NCBI GenBank assembly: GCA_017428725.1
Contig: JAFRQH010000012.1
Coordinates: 1-64,000 of the forward strand
Source: Bacteroidales bacterium
Lineage (GTDB): Bacteria > Bacteroidota > Bacteroidia > Bacteroidales > UBA932
DNA length: 64,000 bases
Reading direction: 5' to 3'
Every line of letters starts with the position of its first letter. Positions within the stretch are counted from its first letter, which is position 1. The notes beneath the pieces were generated by a model. The model had not been told where the DNA came from and made no database searches. It saw only the letters and a list, made by a program, of their open reading frames with translations. Shown here one piece after another: positions 1 to 8,356 of the stretch. A program made the position numbers and the translations under genes.

Positions 1-1016
1 ACGATCTTCTCGATGTGGTAGATCGGGTAGCTCACGCGGGTGTTCTCGGTGACGCTCTTGTCGTTGAAGTCGATCTTGCCGTTGGCGTCCACGGTCACGT
101 TCTCGAGGAGCGCGTCGCGGCGGATGGCGTTGTAGATGTCGGGCTCGGATTCCTTGTCGAGCTTGATGACCTTGGCATAGCAGCCGCCCTCGAAGTTGAA
201 GACGCCCTCGTCGTCCCAGCCGTGCTCGTCGTCACCGATGAGCAGACGCTTGGGGTCGGTGGAGAGGGTGGTCTTGCCGGTGCCGGACAGACCGAAGAAG
301 ATGGCGGTGTTCTGGCCGTTCATGTCGGTGTTGGCGGAGCAGTGCATCGCGGCGATGCCCTTGAGCGGCAGGAAGTAGTTCATCATGGAGAAGAGGCCCT
401 TCTTCATCTCGCCACCGTACCAGGTGTTGAGGATGACCTGCTCCTTGCTGGTCACGTTGAAGGCGACGCAGGTGTCGGAGCGGAGACCCAGCTCCTGATA
501 GTTGTCGACCTTGGCTTTGGCGGCGCAGTAAACGAGGAAGTCCGGCTCCTGGTCGAACTCGGCCTGGTTCATCGGACGGATGAACATGTTGGTCACGAAG
601 TGGGCCTGCCAGGCGACCTCCATGATGAAGCGGATCTTCATGCGGGTGTCCTTGTGGGTGCCGCAGAAGCCGTCCACGACGAAGAGGCGCTTGCCGCTGA
701 GCTGCTTGAGGGCAAGGCTCTTGACCTCCTTCCAGACCTTCTCGGACATCTCGTGGTTGTCGTTGGGATACTCCGGGGTGTTCCACCACACGGTGTCCTT
801 GGAGTTCTTGTCCATCACGATGTATTTGTCCTTGGGGGAGCGTCCGGTGTAGACGCCGGTCATCACGTTGATGGCGCCGAGCTCGGTCACCTGGCCTTTG
901 TCATAGCCTTCGAGGCCGGGCTTGGTCTCTTCGTTGTAAAGCACTTCGTAAGTCGGATTGTAGAGGATCTCGGTCACTCCCTTGATGCCGTACTTGCTTA
1001 AATCGATTTTGGGCAT
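1..1016 (-). CDS. pckA: Phosphoenolpyruvate carboxykinase (ATP), 3' end cut by window edge
   Basis: About 338 N-terminal residues of an ATP-dependent PEP carboxykinase (family length about 535) are present; the C-terminal third lies beyond the left edge. The enzyme interconverts oxaloacetate and PEP in the cytosol. In anaerobic Bacteroidetes it usually runs in the carboxylating direction on the route to succinate and propionate. Visible hallmarks are an RSPKDK substrate motif near residue 55, the kinase-1a P-loop [11 protein letters not shown] near residue 240, and the metal-binding GDDEHGWDD that follows. The start chosen ([10 protein letters not shown]) fits the family N-terminus and is the first ATG after a promoter-like TATATTTG about 60 bases upstream. 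It is transcribed alone, in the same direction as the gene behind it. Confidence 0.96.
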   Translation of the reverse strand, partial: MPKIDLSKYGIKGVTEILYNPTYEVLYNEETKPGLEGYDKGQVTELGAINVMTGVYTGRSPKDKYIVMDKNSKDTVWWNTPEYPNDNHEMSEKVWKEVKSLALKQLSGKRLFVVDGFCGTHKDTRMKIRFIMEVAWQAHFVTNMFIRPMNQAEFDQEPDFLVYCAAKAKVDNYQELGLRSDTCVAFNVTSKEQVILNTWYGGEMKKGLFSMMNYFLPLKGIAAMHCSANTDMNGQNTAIFFGLSGTGKTTLSTDPKRLLIGDDEHGWDDEGVFNFEGGCYAKVIKLDKESEPDIYNAIRRDALLENVTVDANGKIDFNDKSVTENTRVSYPIYHIEKI

Positions 1017-1077
1017 AATTGGATGATATTTAAAAGTTTACATTGAATCTGTGCGGAAAGGTCCCGTAAAAACCGGG

Positions 1078-1085
1078 CAAATATA
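1078..1085 (-). promoter_or_regulatory. Putative -7 box of the pckA promoter
   Basis: On the minus strand this reads TATATTTG, an exact match to the Bacteroidetes TANNTTTG box. A TTG lies about 20 bases further upstream (1106-1108), inside the 3' end of the neighbouring gene. The predicted leader is about 60 bases. Confidence 0.6.
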
Positions 1086-1096
1086 ATGATTTTCCG

Positions 1097-4000
1097 TCAC
1101 ATTTCCAATGTGATGGCCATCAAACCGATGACCACGTCGTTGGAGAGGGTCCTCAGTTCGAGGGAGGACAGCTCCTTGCCGCTGTCCAGGGGCATCCGGA
1201 GGATCTGGGCGGCGCCACCCGGGATGCCGCGGTCGGTGACCTTGACGTAGTCGTAGAGCTGGCCGTTCTCCTCCGCCTTGAGGAAGTTGACACTGAGGTC
1301 GCGGCCGGTCGTCCCGTCGCTCAGGAGCACCCTGTAGGGGATCTTGGGGGAGGTCCAGAATGCCCGCGCGTCGCGATAGTAATCCTGCTCGACGGAGCAC
1401 CAGTTGATGGGATTCAGCAGCGGCATCTCGCTGGTGGTTCCGTCTGTGTACCTGACGGTTACGATGCCGTTGTCGATGCGGCTCTGCATATTGTTGGTGC
1501 TGCCCGCCATCAGCAGATAGGCGCACCGGGCACGGCCTTCCAGCGGGAATTCCAGCGCATCGGGATAATTGTCCCAGAGCGAGGTATAGGCGATGTTCCA
1601 GCCTTCGGCCGGCGAGCGGAAGCACACTCCCAGGCCGGTGTCGAACACGCCCCCGGAAATGCGGGCGCGCAGGCCGTCATCCTCGATCTCGGGCTTGACG
1701 AAAGGCGTGCACCAGTCGCCGACGCCCTGGATGGGGATCTCCAGGGTGGTGACGGGCGGACGCGGGGAGACGTACTCGTTTCGGAAGATGTCGTCGACAT
1801 TGGCGTTGAACGCCGCGCTGATGTCCGGCATCGAAGCGTGGTCCATCGCATCGGGGGAGATGTCGTCCAGGCCCATCGCCGTCATATAGGCGGGGTCGGC
1901 GGCGTTCTCCCGGGAGAGGGGCACGGGTTTGTATTCCGGCGCCTGGGGGAGCCGCGTCCTGTCCACCACGATGGTCTGGACGGCCTCGGAACTGCCTTCG
2001 ACTTCCAGATAGGCGCCTCCGCCGGCATTGGCGCGGACGACGATCTGCAGGGGCTGCGGGAAATGCTGCTCCACCTCGTAGATGTCCTTGTTCCCTTCGC
2101 GGCGGAACGAGTAGCTCAGATACGGAGTCTTGATGGAAGCCTCCCCCCACGCGTCGGGGAAGGCCGGTTTGAGGATGCACTTACCCTCCAGCGCGTCGGG
2201 GAGGATGCCGAACAGGCCGTTGATGATGGCGCGGGAGGTGATGCCCACGTTGTCTGCAAAGTCGCGGTAGGCCTCGTTCTTGGCCTTGTCGTAATAGCTG
2301 ATCTGGCCGAAATTGCCTGGGCAGAGCCCCAGGTACATCTCGTCCAGGAGGTCTGCCTTGAGGAGCTTGAAGCCGGAGTCGTTGCGGCCGGCCTGGAGAT
2401 AGGCGAGCGCCATGTTGGCCACCTCGGCGTGGGCGACGTTGTTGGTGCTCCAGACATAGGGCATCCAGTCGGAGGTGGAGACGGTAAAGAGGTCGCTCTC
2501 CGGCTTGGGGAGCTTGAGCCCCAGGGCCTTGAGGGCCTTGGTGTCATACTGATAGCTGACCGGGATGTGGGGGATCTCCCGGTCCACGTAGACCGTGGCG
2601 CGGTAGGCCTGCTCGGGCGTGCACGCTTCGCAGTCGATCGGGGTGTAGATGGACCAGACTGCGGCGTCCGGGTGTATGCGCTTCAGCCCCATAAGGTCCT
2701 GGAATTCAGCCCAGTGCCCGAGGTCGTCGAGCCACAGCCGCTCGTTCATCGCCTTCAGGATGGCCTCGGCTTCCTCCCGGTACGGGGTCGGGTCCTCGCC
2801 GATGAATTCGGCGATGCGGGCGGTCTTGAGGTTGGAGAAGTAGTTGTAGGCGGAGGAATGGGTGACGGCACCGCCGTTGTAGTAGAGGGCGTCGCTGGCC
2901 CAGATGCAGCAGTAGGCGTCGTAGAGATGGTCTCCGTCGGGATCGAAATTGCGCTTCTCCCACTGGTGGTGCAGGACGATGTACGGCCACATCTGGCGCA
3001 TGAACTCCGGGTCGGCGTCGTAGCCGAAATGCCGCATCATCTCGTCGATGTAATTCAGGTTCATGTCGTAATGGCTGATCTGGTCGGTGCGGCCCGGAGT
3101 GTTGCAGATATAGCCGTTGGAATACATCGGGGTGCCCCATTCGCGCTTGGCGCGGGCGAGGTTGTTCTCGGGACCCTGCTGGGGATGCTCGTAGATGGGC
3201 GGCACGTCCGTGACCATCGCGGTGGTGTAGGCTGCGAAATGGGTCTGGGCGCGGTCGTTCCAGCCCATCACGTCGCCCGTGTAGGCGCCTCTCCAGCCCA
3301 GGTAATGGCTTCTCCAGCCGGCGGCGCCGTGGAGGTAGCTCAGCCCGTCCCAGATGGCGTCGCCGGCGTGGACCATATTGGAGCCCAGGGTGTTGAAGAA
3401 GGGATCGGGGGTGTTGATCTCCACCCGCGTGGCCAGCTCCTCCCAGGCTGCGTACTCGCGGTCATAGCGCCCGGCGCCGGCATCGGTGTCGGGCACGCTC
3501 AGGGCGTTGTCGCTGAGGACCAGATAGGTGGTCGGGGCGGCCTGCCATTCGACCACGCTCAGGTCCGGCTCGCCGGCGGCGGGCTCGAAGTTCTCGCGGG
3601 GATCCACGCCGAGGTCGCCGTTGCGGCTCATCTTGGTGCTGGCGATCCGGCACTGCTTCACCTGCAGCACGGGCGTGGTGCGGAAGCCTTCGGCCTCCAC
3701 CTTCCAGACGGCCCCTTCCTCGAACTGCGAAGCCAGGAGCGTGATCCGGAGTTCGCCGCGGCCCCAGGACGCGTCACGGACCTTGTAGCTGCGGCGCCCG
3801 CCCTGGTAGCGGGCCTCGCACCAGGAGGTGGAGTCCAGCTGGACCGTGGCCCCGTCGAGGGTGAGGAAGAAGCGGATATTCCAGCTGTTGGCCCCGTTGT
3901 AGGCGGCGAAGACCGGGCGGTCGCTGGTCTCCATCCGGAAGTTGGTATGCGTGCCGTACAGGGCGCGGGTGTAGCGGTTGTTGCCGTTCAGGCAAACGAT

Positions 4001-4126
4001 CTCCCTCCCGTCGGGGAAGTATTGCATCGTGCGGACGTCAGCCTGCGGCTGGCCGCACGAGGCGGCGGAAAGGAGCGCCGCCAGGGCGGCGATCGTCTCG
4101 AAGAAATGTCTGGGTCTCATCATCAT
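1097..4126 (-). CDS. Large lipoprotein glycoside hydrolase-like protein (DUF4450 type, six-hairpin fold)
   Basis: A 1009-residue lipoprotein: signal peptide with lipobox ending in ASC at about residue 24. Residues 30-170 resemble the DUF4450 N-terminal beta-sandwich of Bacteroides proteins. The middle (about 240-680) is helical, rich in Trp and Tyr, with repeated acidic-aromatic motifs (GWRGAYTGDVMGW, DPDGDHLYDAY, TNNVAHAEVANMAL) as seen in (alpha/alpha)6-barrel glycosidases. The C-terminal 250 residues look like a beta-sandwich, perhaps a carbohydrate-binding module. It likely acts on a plant or host glycan at the cell surface or in the periplasm; the substrate cannot be read from the sequence. 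It starts 24 bases after recQ with no promoter seen between, so it may be cotranscribed with it. ATGs at 4126, 4123 and 4120 are all possible starts. Family assignment is from memory of the domain. Confidence 0.65.
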   Translation of the reverse strand: MMMRPRHFFETIAALAALLSAASCGQPQADVRTMQYFPDGREIVCLNGNNRYTRALYGTHTNFRMETSDRPVFAAYNGANSWNIRFFLTLDGATVQLDSTSWCEARYQGGRRSYKVRDASWGRGELRITLLASQFEEGAVWKVEAEGFRTTPVLQVKQCRIASTKMSRNGDLGVDPRENFEPAAGEPDLSVVEWQAAPTTYLVLSDNALSVPDTDAGAGRYDREYAAWEELATRVEINTPDPFFNTLGSNMVHAGDAIWDGLSYLHGAAGWRSHYLGWRGAYTGDVMGWNDRAQTHFAAYTTAMVTDVPPIYEHPQQGPENNLARAKREWGTPMYSNGYICNTPGRTDQISHYDMNLNYIDEMMRHFGYDADPEFMRQMWPYIVLHHQWEKRNFDPDGDHLYDAYCCIWASDALYYNGGAVTHSSAYNYFSNLKTARIAEFIGEDPTPYREEAEAILKAMNERLWLDDLGHWAEFQDLMGLKRIHPDAAVWSIYTPIDCEACTPEQAYRATVYVDREIPHIPVSYQYDTKALKALGLKLPKPESDLFTVSTSDWMPYVWSTNNVAHAEVANMALAYLQAGRNDSGFKLLKADLLDEMYLGLCPGNFGQISYYDKAKNEAYRDFADNVGITSRAIINGLFGILPDALEGKCILKPAFPDAWGEASIKTPYLSYSFRREGNKDIYEVEQHFPQPLQIVVRANAGGGAYLEVEGSSEAVQTIVVDRTRLPQAPEYKPVPLSRENAADPAYMTAMGLDDISPDAMDHASMPDISAAFNANVDDIFRNEYVSPRPPVTTLEIPIQGVGDWCTPFVKPEIEDDGLRARISGGVFDTGLGVCFRSPAEGWNIAYTSLWDNYPDALEFPLEGRARCAYLLMAGSTNNMQSRIDNGIVTVRYTDGTTSEMPLLNPINWCSVEQDYYRDARAFWTSPKIPYRVLLSDGTTGRDLSVNFLKAEENGQLYDYVKVTDRGIPGGAAQILRMPLDSGKELSSLELRTLSNDVVIGLMAITLEM

Positions 4127-4150
4127 ATGGTTGGAGATTGGTTTTATCGG

Positions 4151-6010
4151 TCAAAGCGTGCCCTCGTCGAGCATCTTGCGGTAGCGCGCCACGGCATCCG
4201 GCGGCATCCCGTGGGACGGGTCGGCGCACCAGCTGCGGAAGGCCTCCAGGCCGGCGCCGGGGTGGGCCTGCCACCAGCCGCGGACGACGGCGTCCGGGTC
4301 GGGCCCGGCCTGGTGCCGCGCGCGGCAGACGTCGCACGTGCCGCAGTCCGCGGACTCTTCCTGGCCGAAGTAGCGGAGCAGCCAGCGCGAGCGGCACAGG
4401 TCCGTCTCGGAGGCGTATTCCACCATCGCTTCCGCGCGGGCCGTGGCGTTCTCCAGCAGGAAGCGGTACTTGGCAGGCTGCAGGTCCACGTTGCCGGGCA
4501 TCAGGCGGTTGTGGTGCAGGTAGACGACGCTGCAGCGCTCTCCGGGGATGTACTTGATGACGTGCTCCAGGGAGGTGCGGTAGAGCAGCTGGCGCAGCTG
4601 CGGCACGCCCATGCCGAGGGTGGCCGCCACGGCCTCCTCGCGGATCGGGACCGGGAAGGAGAAGATGCCGGAGTAGCGGCGCATCAGGACCTCCAGGAGG
4701 GAGACCATCGCCGGGTCCGGCAAGTCTATGTCGTAGAGGGCGTTGCGGTCGACCAGGATCCCCACCTGCGTGGAGATCTCCACGTCCTCCGAGAAGGTCA
4801 GGTGTTCGGAGCGCTCGAGGTATTTCAGGGCATAGTGGACCACGGAAGGCTGGAACCCGAAGTGCTTGGAGAAGTCGGCCAGGTCGAACTTGAGCTGCCG
4901 GCCGATCCCCGCCTCATACTGGATGCCGAAGAAGACGTGGACCTTCTGGTAGACGTCCGCGATGAATTCAAGCGTGGGGAAGGAGACGTCGCGCAGCTGC
5001 CCCAGGCGCCGCACGTCCGTCCCGTTCCACAGCAGGACGGCGTAGGAGCGCTGCCCGTCGCGCCCGGCCCGGCCGGCTTCCTGGAAGTAGGACTCCGGGC
5101 TCTCGGGCAGGCCGGTGTGGACGACGAAGCGCACGTCGGGCTTGTCGATGCCCATTCCGAAGGCGTTGGTACAGACCATCACGCGGATCGCCCCGCGCCG
5201 CCAGGCCTCCTGGCGGTCGGAGCGCGTCTGCTGCGAGAGGCCGGCGTGGTAGTGCGAGGCGCTCACGCCGTTTGCGGCCAGGAAGGCGGAGACCTCCTCG
5301 CAGCGGCGCCGGGAGCGCAGGTAGACGATGCCCGAGCCCTCCACGCCGCGGCAGATGTCCAGCAGCTGTCCGGTCTTGTCCTCGCAGCGGCGCACTACGT
5401 ACGAGAGGTTGGGACGCTCGAAGCCGCTCTTGAGCAGCAGCCGCTCCCGGAAGGCGAGCTTGTCCATGATGTCCTCCGCCACGCGCGGGGTCGCCGTGGC
5501 GGTGAGGGCGATGACGGGCACGTCCACGAATTTGCGCAACTCGCTGATCGCGAGGTAGTCCGGCCGGAAATCGTAGCCCCACTGCGAGATGCAGTGCGCC
5601 TCGTCCACGACGATGTAGTTGAGCGGGAGCACCTCCAGGTAGGAGCGGAACAGGGCCGTGCGCAGGCGCTCCGGCGAGACATAAAGGAACTTGAAGTCGC
5701 CGTAGGCGGCGTTGTTGAGCGCCAGGTCCACGGCCCGCCGGTCCATCCCGGCGTGGATGGCCATGGCCTTGATCCCGCGCGCCTCGAGGTTGGCGACCTG
5801 GTCCTTCATCAGGGCGATCAGGGGCGTGACGACCAGTGCCAGTCCCTCGCGCATCAGCGCCGGCACCTGGAAACAGACGGACTTGCCGCCGCCCGTGGGC
5901 AGGATGGCCAGCACGTCCCGTCCGTCCGCTGCGGCGGAGATGATCTCCTCCTGCATCGGGCGGAAGGCGTCGTAGCCCCAGTACCGCTTCAAAACCTCCA
6001 GCGCATCCAT
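4151..6010 (-). CDS. recQ: ATP-dependent DNA helicase RecQ
   Basis: A 619-residue superfamily 2 helicase that unwinds DNA 3' to 5' in recombination and repair. Walker A (LPTGGGKS) is at residues 37-44 and the DEAH box at 136-139, followed by CISQWGYDFRPDY. Motif VI (QEAGRAGRDG) is intact. The RecQ-C zinc site has four cysteines at about 539, 556, 559 and 562, followed by only some 55 residues that do not resemble a full HRDC domain, so this is the shorter RecQ form. The start at 6010 sits four bases behind a TAATTTTG promoter box, which suggests a leaderless mRNA. The next gene downstream (glycosidase-like lipoprotein) follows after 24 bases. Confidence 0.95.
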   Translation of the reverse strand: MDALEVLKRYWGYDAFRPMQEEIISAAADGRDVLAILPTGGGKSVCFQVPALMREGLALVVTPLIALMKDQVANLEARGIKAMAIHAGMDRRAVDLALNNAAYGDFKFLYVSPERLRTALFRSYLEVLPLNYIVVDEAHCISQWGYDFRPDYLAISELRKFVDVPVIALTATATPRVAEDIMDKLAFRERLLLKSGFERPNLSYVVRRCEDKTGQLLDICRGVEGSGIVYLRSRRRCEEVSAFLAANGVSASHYHAGLSQQTRSDRQEAWRRGAIRVMVCTNAFGMGIDKPDVRFVVHTGLPESPESYFQEAGRAGRDGQRSYAVLLWNGTDVRRLGQLRDVSFPTLEFIADVYQKVHVFFGIQYEAGIGRQLKFDLADFSKHFGFQPSVVHYALKYLERSEHLTFSEDVEISTQVGILVDRNALYDIDLPDPAMVSLLEVLMRRYSGIFSFPVPIREEAVAATLGMGVPQLRQLLYRTSLEHVIKYIPGERCSVVYLHHNRLMPGNVDLQPAKYRFLLENATARAEAMVEYASETDLCRSRWLLRYFGQEESADCGTCDVCRARHQAGPDPDAVVRGWWQAHPGAGLEAFRSWCADPSHGMPPDAVARYRKMLDEGTL

Positions 6011-6014
6011 ACCA

Positions 6015-6022
6015 CAAAATTA
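6015..6022 (-). promoter_or_regulatory. Putative -7 box of recQ, four bases from the start codon
   Basis: Minus-strand TAATTTTG matches TANNTTTG. Its last base is separated from the recQ ATG by only four bases, so transcription should start at or inside the start codon. Confidence 0.6.
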
Positions 6023-6055
6023 GGGAAATAATCACGACTTTGACAGAAAAAACAT

Positions 6056-6063
6056 TAAATTTG
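6056..6063 (+). promoter_or_regulatory. Putative -7 box of the arabinoside operon
   Basis: TAAATTTG matches TANNTTTG and ends seven bases before the ATG at 6071. A TTTG at 6039-6042 is only 13 bases upstream, short of the usual spacing of about 19, so the upstream element is uncertain. This is the only promoter seen ahead of the long glycan operon. Confidence 0.5.
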
Positions 6064-6070
6064 AAGAGTT

Positions 6071-8320
6071 ATGAAGACACTGAAACTTTTGACCTTGCCT
6101 GCACTCGCCGCCGCAGCGGTTGCAGTCAGCATCTCCACGGGATTCTGCGCCCGGGCGCAGGAGCCGGGAGCCCGTCCCGCCGGGGGTTTCGGCGGGTTCC
6201 AGATGCCGAAGATCGAGGTGCACTGCTCCGAGAAGTTCGCGGATATCGATTATGCCGGCGACGGACAGGTTTACCATAAGATGGACATCTACCTGCCCCG
6301 GATGCAGAAGGAGACCTATCCGGTCGTGGTCCACATTTACGGCAGCGCCTGGTTCTCCAACAACTCCAAGGGGATGGCCGACCTGGGCACCATCGTCAAC
6401 GCCCTGCTCGACGCGGGCTATGCCGTCGTGACGCCCAACCACCGTTCGTCGTCCGACGCCAAGTTTCCGGCCCAGATCCAGGACATCAAGGGCGTGATCC
6501 GCTACGTGCGGGCCCACGCCGCCGAGTACCGGCTGGATCCTTCGTTCGTGGCCGCGTCGGGTTTCTCGTCCGGCGGCCACCTCTCGTCGCTGGCCGCGAC
6601 CAGCGGCGGCGTGGCGGAGCTGGAGGGCTCCGTGGGCGGCAACCTTTCCTTCAGCAGCCGCGTGGACGCCTCCTGCGACTGGTCGGGCCCCGTGGACCTG
6701 AACTATATGAGCTGCGGCGCCGCCAAGGACAGCTGGAACCACGGCCCCGAGGAGGCCGTGATGGGCTTCCCGTTCAAGGGCAACGAGGAGCGCTTCAAGG
6801 CGCTCGATGCCACCACGTACGTCGACCCGTCCGACCCGCCCGTGGTCATCTTCCACGGCACGGCCGACAATGTGGTGCCGCCCTGCCAGGCCCCGCATTT
6901 CTATGAACTGCTGGACAAGGCCGGGATCCGGACGGAGCTGTATATGGTCGAGGGCGGCGGCCACGGGATGAAGATGTACGACGACAAGACGCTCCGCGCG
7001 ATGACCAACTTCCTGGACAAGGTCCGCTTCGAGAAGGGGAGCGGGAGTTTCACGACCGGCACCAACCCGCTGATCACCGGCCAGTTCTCCGCCGACCCGA
7101 CGGCCCGTGTCTTCGAGGGCAGGATTTACCTGTATCCCTCGCACGACATCCCCACGGTCAATTGGAACGGCGAGCAGCCCTGGTTCTGCATGTCCGACTA
7201 CCATGTGTTTTCCTCCGAGGACCTGACCCACTGGACCGACCACGGCAACATCGTCGACCAAAAGGACGTGCCCTGGGGAAATCCCACGGCCAACTCGATG
7301 TGGGCCCCGGACTGCGTGGAGAAGGACGGCAAGTACTATTTCTATTTCCCCGACGCCCCCAAGTCCGGCCGCGGATTCGCCGTGGGTGCGGCGGTGGCCG
7401 ACAAGCCCTACGGCCCCTTCCGGATCGAGGAGAAGCAGATCGCGGGCGTGGTGGGGATCGACCCCTGCGTGCTCGTGGACGATGACGGTACCGCCTACAT
7501 CGTCTGGTCCGGGATGGGCTTCTCCGGAGCGAAGCTCAAGGACAATATGGTCGAGCTGGACGGGGCTCCCGTGCACCTGGACGGCGCTTTCCCGGCTGGC
7601 CAGAAGGAGGGCCCCTTCCTGTTCAAGCGCGAAGGGAAGTATTACCTGACCTACCCTTGGGTGCGGGAGCGCGGCGGCACCGAGTGCCTGGCCTACGGGA
7701 TGAGCGACAGCCCCCTGGGCCCCTACGAGTACAAAGGCATCATCATGAAGGAATCTCCGACCGGCTGCTGGACCAACCACCATTCCATCGTCCGGTACAA
7801 GGGGGAGTGGTACCTCTTCTACCACCACAATGATTTCTCACCGTCCTTCGACAAGAACCGCTCCGTGCGCCTGGACCGCATCGGCTTCAATCCCGACGGG
7901 ACCATCATCGAGGTCATCCCGACCTGGCGCGGCGCCGGGTATCTCCGGGCCTCGGACGAACTCCACATCGACCGCTACAGCGAGATTGCCGGCGCCACGG
8001 TGGAATACCTGGACGAGTACAACCTCTTCGCCGGCTGGAAGACCCTCTTCGCCCGGCCGGGCGACAAGGTCCGTTTCAACGAGGTGGACTTCGGCCGCAA
8101 TGCTCCCAAGAAGGTCCGGATCCGTGTCCGCACGGACCGGGGCGCCGTGCTGCGGTTTTCCGCCACGGGCGCGAACCGCGACACGGACATCGCCCTGGCC
8201 CCGAGCGACGGCTGGGCCGTCGCCGAGGCGCCCTTCAAGTCCCGGGTGCGGGGGATGCAGGACCTGACGGTCGAGCTCGTCTCCGGCTCCGCAGAAGTGG
8301 ACTGGGTCTCCTTCCTCTGA
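6071..8320 (+). CDS. Bifunctional secreted carbohydrate esterase / GH43 glycosidase
   Basis: A 749-residue protein with a signal peptide (cleavage near residue 28-30). Residues 50-320 form an alpha/beta-hydrolase of the acetyl-xylan or feruloyl esterase type: nucleophile Ser166 in GFSSG, then HGTADNVVPP (Asp266) and GGGHGMK (His298), a complete triad. Residues 332-620 are a five-bladed GH43 domain: base Asp342 in ADPTARVF, IDPCVLVDDDG, and the acid in KEGPFLFKREGKYYLTY. The last 120 residues look like a CBM6-type beta-sandwich. Joining the two activities fits removal of an ester and a neighbouring arabinose or xylose from the same decorated hemicellulose. It is the first gene of a plus-strand operon with short gaps that runs to araB. 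The exact bond specificities cannot be told. Confidence 0.88.
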   Translation: MKTLKLLTLPALAAAAVAVSISTGFCARAQEPGARPAGGFGGFQMPKIEVHCSEKFADIDYAGDGQVYHKMDIYLPRMQKETYPVVVHIYGSAWFSNNSKGMADLGTIVNALLDAGYAVVTPNHRSSSDAKFPAQIQDIKGVIRYVRAHAAEYRLDPSFVAASGFSSGGHLSSLAATSGGVAELEGSVGGNLSFSSRVDASCDWSGPVDLNYMSCGAAKDSWNHGPEEAVMGFPFKGNEERFKALDATTYVDPSDPPVVIFHGTADNVVPPCQAPHFYELLDKAGIRTELYMVEGGGHGMKMYDDKTLRAMTNFLDKVRFEKGSGSFTTGTNPLITGQFSADPTARVFEGRIYLYPSHDIPTVNWNGEQPWFCMSDYHVFSSEDLTHWTDHGNIVDQKDVPWGNPTANSMWAPDCVEKDGKYYFYFPDAPKSGRGFAVGAAVADKPYGPFRIEEKQIAGVVGIDPCVLVDDDGTAYIVWSGMGFSGAKLKDNMVELDGAPVHLDGAFPAGQKEGPFLFKREGKYYLTYPWVRERGGTECLAYGMSDSPLGPYEYKGIIMKESPTGCWTNHHSIVRYKGEWYLFYHHNDFSPSFDKNRSVRLDRIGFNPDGTIIEVIPTWRGAGYLRASDELHIDRYSEIAGATVEYLDEYNLFAGWKTLFARPGDKVRFNEVDFGRNAPKKVRIRVRTDRGAVLRFSATGANRDTDIALAPSDGWAVAEAPFKSRVRGMQDLTVELVSGSAEVDWVSFL

Positions 8321-8356
8321 CAAGAGTGAATATCCATCAAACCAATTTCCAACCTT

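Noticed and set aside
1019-1028. Ten bases TTGGATGATA in the pckA leader identical to one arm of the repeat at 60901
   Set aside because: Only one arm is present and a ten-base match can occur by chance in 64 kb.
1838-6031. Very long plus-strand reading frame (1397 codons) opposite recQ and the glycosidase-like gene
   Set aside because: It is antisense to two clear protein families, has a Val/Gly/His/Leu-biased composition, and results from GC-rich third positions. The same holds for 45561-49775 (opposite czcBA) and 15-1001 (opposite pckA).
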